A stretch of DNA of 10,273 bases from Auxenochlorella pyrenoidosa (Eukaryota; Chlorophyta; Trebouxiophyceae; Chlorellales; Chlorellaceae). The translations under genes and the position numbers were made by a program. The notes beneath the pieces were generated by a model. That model was not told the origin of the DNA, made no database searches, and saw nothing but the letters and a program-made list of their open reading frames with translations. The stretch covers positions 542,914 to 553,186 of the forward strand of contig KQ482069.1 in NCBI GenBank assembly GCA_001430745.1, in the 5' to 3' direction. Shown in pieces: positions 5,974-10,273 of this stretch. The first letter of the stretch is position 1. Every line of letters starts with the position of its first letter.

Positions 5974-8900
5974 TCAAGGGTCGGATGTCCTGTTCTCATT
6001 GCCACCTGGCTGCTTCCCGGGCACCGCCGCCTGCGCTGCCTGCGCCGCCTCTGCGGCCAGCTGCCGGCACACCGGCTTGTGTGCTCGCCAGGCTGCCCTG
6101 CTGCAGGCCTCTGAGCAGAAGCGCGCCACAAGGCAGCCGGTGCACCGCTTGGTGGGCAGCTCTGCCTCGCTGCCGCCTGCCAGGTTGGTGCAGCCCATGT
6201 GGCAGCAGCGGCGCGCCGCTGCCAGCGCACGCAGGCTGGCCGCCGCCTCCTCGCCCTGCTGTTGCGCCAATGGGAGGACGGGTAACAGGCCCGCATCCCC
6301 CGCGAGGCGTACGTAGTCATCCTGCCAATTTTGTGGCAGCAGGTGCAGCAGGCGTTCGCAGACCTCGGCGCGCTGCAGCCGCATGCAGTGCAGCAGGCTG
6401 CAGGGCAGAAACGGAAAGGGGCAGGCACCAGCAAGGCAGGGAGAGCAAGGGTTGGTGCTGGCAAGTTTTCACCCGCCCCCAGAAATCAGTTGAAAAGCTT
6501 TCGGGTGCTGCCAGCAAGCTGCAGGCCGGTGCAGCAGCGCACCCCACGCTGTCCTACACACTGCCGCACGAGTCCCGGGCCCCCACCTGTGCAAACGCGC
6601 AGACGGAGCTGCATGCTGCGCCACTACTGCCTTGGCCACCGCCTCGCAGGTTCCTGCCACATGGAGCAGGGTGTCCTGCAGCCCCGGGGGGACAGGGCCC
6701 AAAACTTGCGCCGCACCTGCCGCCGCGGCCCTGCCCCCGGCTGCGGCTGCCTGTGCTGTTTCCGATGCGCTTGCCACTGCTGCGGCTGCTGCTGTGTCTG
6801 CCTGCAGCACGCCGCACTTGCAGATGGTGCAGGCCAGCGCAGCTACAGCGGCCAGCAGGCGCTCCGCCTCGTCTGTCGTCAGCTGCAGGCCTGGCCGTGC
6901 CGCCCAGCGCAGGCAGCACATAACAGCGCAGTCGGCGCTTTCTGCAGTTTCCTTGGGGATATCCAGGCCGGCTACCATTGGGGCAACATGACGCTGCAGC
7001 TCAGGAGCGCATCGCAGAGCTGCCTCAAAGCCGGTCAGCAGCTCCAGCTGCATCTGTGCTGCTGCGTGACTCACAAAATGACCCGCACGGTTGAGCACTG
7101 CGCCTGCACATCAGGGGCAGCCAGAGGAAGCACGTGGGCGGGCGGTCAGTGAGCATACCGTGTTTACCAAGGAGAACGCATCAGCAGTAGCTGGGCCAGG
7201 CATCACAGAAACGGCAGAGTCGTGAGAAATGTGTGCCGAATGAGCTCACGGGCATCAGGTGTCCCTCCCACAATCGGCCTGCACCAACGCCACCCTGCAC
7301 CTCACCTGCATTCTTGACATGGCAGTGAAATGCACCTGCAGGCCTACAGGCCTGCACCAACTCCTCTTCGCTGTCCCAGCCGGCTGCCCAAGCTGGCGCC
7401 GCAAAAAGCGCAGCAGCATGCGGGAGAGATCGCACCGCGCGCCACGCATACCGCAGCCCTTTCTGAGCCGCAAGCAACAGCGAGCCCTGCAGCGGCGCGC
7501 TCCGCTGCCCCTGCCCAGCTGCCTGCGCAGGTGGCAGCAGCTTTTCAAGCACCCTTCCATAGCTTGCCAGCACTGTGCCCGTGAAGCAGCATGCTGCCCC
7601 TGCCACAGCCGGCTGCGCCTGCGCTGCCTGCCGCTCAAGCAGCGCCAGGCCGGCATCTGCGTGCCGCTGCCGCTGCCGCTGCCGCTGCTGCTCATGAAGC
7701 CGCTCCAGCAGGCCGGCCAGCACGGTTAGGAGGCGCATGCCGCGTGCGCCCCGCACCGCCTCGAAAGAGAAGAAGGGTTCCAAGGCAGGGCTGGCATTAA
7801 GAGGCAAGAGTCTCTGCCAGCAGAGCAGCATGCTGCCGTCGTGTGCTGCCGCGCCTGCATCTGGCGCTGCGGTGCAACTGGCGGGCGGCCCCATTTGTGC
7901 CAGGCAGCACACGAAGTCCAACAGGCAGGCTGCCAGCTGCCTGCCGGGCTTGTTGTCGGGTGCAGCTGTGGCCAGAGCTGCCACAGCCGCCTCGCCGTAC
8001 TCTGCGGTGCTGAACATCAAGCCCAGAGAGTCCAGGAACCACGCCCACTGCCTGGGTTCAAAGGAGGCATGGCCTGCACATAGTGGGGTTAGCAGAGGCA
8101 GCCCAGCTATGAGGCGCCGTCCAGGGGGGAGCAACGCCGGATCGCAGGCTTGCTCCCAGGGCTGAGGCGATTGGCAGCCGCTCTGCCCATGCTGCCCAAA
8201 TCCAGGGCCGCTCACCAGGCCTGGCCAGTCGACCGGCGGCGTGGAGCAGGATGCGAAGGGCGGCCGGCAGGTGCGCCTGCGCTTCTCCCACTGCATCAGC
8301 ACCCAGTCTGCTGCTTGCTACCAGGTAGACTGCAATGAGCCCACATGCTGGTTTAAGTAGCTCTTCGTGGCTGTCGGGCCTGGCCACTGGCAGCAACACG
8401 GACGCAGCCGAGAGCACGGCGGCAGGCCAGGCCAGCAGGCCAGCCTGCTGCATGCTGTCCATGTCAGCTCCCCAGGACCGGTGCCTCTCCAGCTGCCCCG
8501 CTGACATCAGCACAGTCTGGCTCATGAGGGACAGGCAAAAGAGGGCGGCCTCTGCAATAGGCCCGCTGCTGGCCGCTAGTCTGCGGCCCACTGCGGGCAC
8601 GGTGTCTCCTCCCAATGCTGCAAGCTGCCTGCAGGTGAGAATATATAAAGGAACAGAATCATAAGCTAAATGGGGCTTCTCTCCCTCATCCAGGCTTCAA
8701 AAGCCAGATGCAGGCAGCAAGTTGAGGAAGGCGGTGACTGCTGACACGTCGTGTTCCCGGCGCTGCAGTGCACCTGAGCACCGCTGCAGACTCGGAAGCC
8801 GCCGCGTCGTCCCCGCCATGAGCGATTCGTTCGTGCAGCTCGTTCAGGTGCATCATAATGGCCCTGGATGATAGCACAAAGGCGCTGCTCGCCCTTGCGT

Positions 8901-9045
8901 TGCCCGGCAGCGCCGGAAGCGTTGCGGCCAGCCCTTCAAAGTGCCGCTGCATGTTTTGGCAGACAGAAGCTTGCATCTGGGAACGAACGCCCAAGGGTTG
9001 CCCAGCATGGGTGTTGGCGGCGGCGGCGGCAGCAGCAGCAGGCAT
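5974..9045 (-). CDS. Large Ala-rich helical protein with C-terminal MYND zinc finger, 5 exons
   Basis: Minus-strand exons 9045-8774, 8628-8216, 8073-7306, 7103-6587 and 6397-5974 join with matching phases (2394 nt, 797 residues plus stop). Introns are 145, 142, 202 and 189 nt, all GT-AG. Residues 1-700 are rich in Ala, Leu, Gln and Arg and look alpha-helical, possibly armadillo-like, but I recognise no repeat. A Gln-Arg run sits near residue 350. The C-terminus carries a MYND finger (721-767). MYND fingers bind zinc and dock short peptide motifs in partner proteins, often in transcriptional or signalling complexes; the role of this protein is unknown. Start: ATG at 9045 follows an in-frame TAG about 8 codons upstream. 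A further 5' exon spliced to the acceptor before ATG 8976 cannot be excluded. The exon 3 donor has an in-frame alternative 30 nt earlier (7336). Confidence 0.82.
6067..6207 (-). other. MYND-type zinc finger of the minus-strand gene
   Basis: Residues 721-767 contain CCHMGCTNLAG, KRCTGC, RFCSEAC and WRAHKPVC. Ligands by spacing: C722 (or C721), C726, C742, C745, C751, C755, H763, C767, which is the full C6HC set of a MYND finger. The first pair is spaced C-x3-C rather than the usual C-x2-C, a variant I associate with GCTNL-type algal MYND domains. A short Ala/Gln-rich tail of about 30 residues follows. Confidence 0.9.
7337..7356. repeat. 20-nt palindrome beside the exon 3 splice donor of the MYND gene
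   Basis: TGCAGGCC, then TACA, then GGCCTGCA form a perfect 8-bp inverted repeat with a 4-nt loop. It lies in the coding part of exon 3, immediately 5' (on the minus strand) of the alternative donor CTGCAG|GTGCAT at 7336/7335 and 31-50 nt before the preferred donor CAG|GTGAGG at 7306/7305. In RNA it could form a hairpin next to the weaker donor. Confidence 0.7.
7661..7693 (-). repeat. Short trinucleotide/hexanucleotide repeat coding for Gln-Arg
   Basis: The plus strand reads GTGCCGCTGCCGCTG..., a GCCGCT repeat that on the minus strand encodes EQQRQRQRQRQRH within exon 3. It is a low-complexity expansion inside the helical region, likely length-variable, with no sign of a frameshift: the reading frame continues on both sides. 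Confidence 0.8.
9016..9039 (-). repeat. Polyalanine-coding GCN repeat at the start of the MYND gene
   Basis: Eight alanine codons (GCT then GCC) follow Met-Pro at the predicted N-terminus (MPAAAAAAAANTHAG). Simple trinucleotide repeats of this kind are common in GC-rich algal exons. It could also mean the true start is the next in-frame ATG (8976), leaving this repeat in the 5' UTR or an intron. Confidence 0.65.
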
Positions 9046-9680
9046 TTCGTGTCGAAGATGACAACACTAGACCAAGCCCTGCCCCCTCAGGCCCAGATTC
9101 CTGGCATGGCGCTGAGTGCGATGTGCCTCGTTCGATCTCTTCATCAACCTTGCAAGCAACAATCGGCAGAGCAACGGCCTGTGAAGCAGGCATGGGAGGT
9201 GAGCCGGGGCGGAAGCATAAATGGGTGGCATTCATTTAAGGCAGACGTTGGGGAGGGGTGGGGTGGGAGGGTCAATATGGGGAGGGGGAGGGTAGGCCAG
9301 GGAAAGTGGTCCAAGGCGTAGATGGGATATCCAGGTATTGAAGATAGGGGCAGGGGGGAAGATCAATGGGCAGGGCATCCAGGGGGCAGGGAAGTGTGGT
9401 GCAGGGTCCAAGGGGTAGGGGGATAAAGGCAGCGGTGCAGTGTGCTGCTGGTGTGCGGTGCATGGGGCGGGTTGCGGAGCGCTTGTACAAGCAGGAAGTT
9501 CCACGGTGGCGTGCTGACTGTACAGCAGGGCACATAGCCATGGAAAATCCCGTGGGGCTCGACGCCCAAAGTGAGCAGGAGCAAGGGCTCGCGCACTTGG
9601 GAGGGGGGTCAACTGTTGGGCAGCAGGCTGGCGGCATGGGCCAGCAGCTGAGGGAAGCCGGCCGGAAGGGAGCGAGGGAG

Positions 9681-9816
9681 GATGAAGGCAGGCAAGCAGT
9701 GTGACTGGGCATGGGTGGACAGGCGGCTGGCAGGAAGAGGAGCAGGGGGGATGAAAGTCGGCAGGCAGTGCAGGATGGCATGGGTATGAAGGGGCGCCAG
9801 ACAGAATGAAGGCGCT
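9681..9816 (+). repeat. Imperfect 69-nt tandem repeat upstream of the MYND gene
   Basis: Two units start at 9681 and 9750 and share GATGAA(G/A)G..GGCA(A/G)GCAGTG, then GGCATGGGT, and a G/A-rich end. A more degenerate relative may precede them around 9620-9680. The repeat is G-rich on the plus strand and lies about 640 nt upstream of the MYND gene start. Confidence 0.6.
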
Positions 9817-9950
9817 ACTGCGGAATGAAGCGGGGCATCTAAAAGCGGCAGCACGCAATCAGAAAGAATCGGAAGCGCTAGCACTGGCGGCAGGGAGAGA
9901 GCATTCAGGGAGTGGACACAGTGTGATCCCTGGCAGTGGCAGGGGTCCTG

Positions 9951-9968
9951 GCACAGCCCTGGCTGTGC
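9951..9968. repeat. Short perfect inverted repeat GCACAGCC-CT-GGCTGTGC
   Basis: The two 8-nt arms are fully complementary with a 2-nt centre. The site lies in the unassigned region right of the MYND gene. It could be a protein-binding palindrome or chance in GC-rich DNA; there is no downstream T run to suggest a terminator. Confidence 0.5.
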
Positions 9969-10273
9969 GGTTCACAGCAGAAAAGGGCAGTGTGATTTCT
10001 GAGGTGCCGCTACGAGCGGATGAAAGAAGGGCGCTACAGGTGCTGGGGCATGCCTGGCAGTGCCTGCTCCAGCAGATGCTGTGCCAGCTGGCAGCCCCGG
10101 CTGGGGTGCGCTAGCTTCGTTGGGTCAGTCCTATTCTGGCAGCGGCATGCACAGCAGTTGCTGTGTGCTGCTGCCGGGCGCGGTGTTCCTGGGGTCAGGC
10201 AGCGGCCCTCCTGAGGGCAGCAGCAGGCAGGGGTGCACCCCACAGGCTGCTCACACAGCAGGCTCCTCTTTCT

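Larger units (their letters stand above)
9046..10273. other. Upstream region of the MYND gene, no supported gene
   Basis: This 1.2-kb stretch holds no family I recognise. Around 9130-9190 the minus strand has a short open segment after an acceptor-like CTTCACAG (AVALPIVACK, then VDEEIERG) that might be an upstream exon of the MYND gene, but I cannot connect it firmly. From 9243 to 9480 the plus strand is G/A-rich low complexity. Near 9966-10114 the plus strand reads VRFTAEKGSVISEVPLRADE and continues to a stop; it resembles coding sequence only weakly. No TATA box with a clear partner is visible. Confidence 0.45.

Noticed and set aside
8643..8653. TATA-like TATATAAAGG on the plus strand
   Set aside because: It lies in intron 1 of the minus-strand gene, where it forms part of the pyrimidine-rich approach to the acceptor, and no plus-strand gene follows.
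9232..9884. Minus-strand open frames rich in Pro, Ser, Cys and Leu (9858-9232, 9781-9272, 9884-9609)
   Set aside because: The composition follows from G/A-rich low-complexity plus-strand DNA read backwards; there are three overlapping frames and no domain or splice pattern.
9806..10114. Plus-strand 102-codon open frame ending GHAWQCLLQQMLCQLAAPAGVR
   Set aside because: Its second half looks mildly protein-like, but it starts inside the tandem repeat, matches no family I know and has no supporting splice or promoter signal.
10034..10243. Minus-strand 69-codon open frame with many cysteines
   Set aside because: The cysteine spacing fits no zinc finger or disulfide module, and the residues follow from TGC/GCA-rich DNA.

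Overview
The window looks like nuclear DNA of a green alga (Chlorophyta, possibly Chlorella-like). The base composition is GC-rich, coding exons are short and split by many GT-AG introns of about 140-480 nt, and one gene end carries the algal poly(A) signal TGTAA. The protein families also fit: an EGF-like/exostosin glycosyltransferase, and a large alanine-rich protein ending in a MYND zinc finger with the GCTNL signature I associate with green algae. No prokaryotic operon structure, rRNA, tRNA, CRISPR array or transposase gene was seen. The lineage call is inference from these features, not from a search.

Layout. Positions 1-5703 (+) hold the 3' part of one gene: 15 exons that join in frame to 420 residues plus a stop. 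They encode an EGF-like cysteine module followed by a GT47 exostosin-type glycosyltransferase domain; the 5' end lies outside the window. Positions 5704-5973 are a short convergent intergenic stretch with TGTAA on the minus strand. Positions 5974-9045 (-) hold a five-exon gene for a predicted 797-residue helical, Ala/Leu-rich protein with a C-terminal MYND finger. Positions 9046-10273 have no gene I can support; they hold the upstream region of the MYND gene, G/A-rich low-complexity DNA and an imperfect 69-nt tandem repeat.

The two genes are convergent. Nothing in the sequence links their functions: one is expected in the Golgi or secretory pathway making glycans, the other is probably an intracellular protein-interaction factor.

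The most unusual signal is in the introns of the glycosyltransferase gene. At three exons (5, 6 and 13) the 3' splice junction and the start of the exon are duplicated 56-94 nt upstream, inside the preceding intron. The exon 6 donor is also present in four nearby copies, three of them phase-compatible. Intron 7 is strikingly AT-rich for this locus (about 47% GC by hand count) and contains several complementary arms. Intron 14 appears to use a GC donor.
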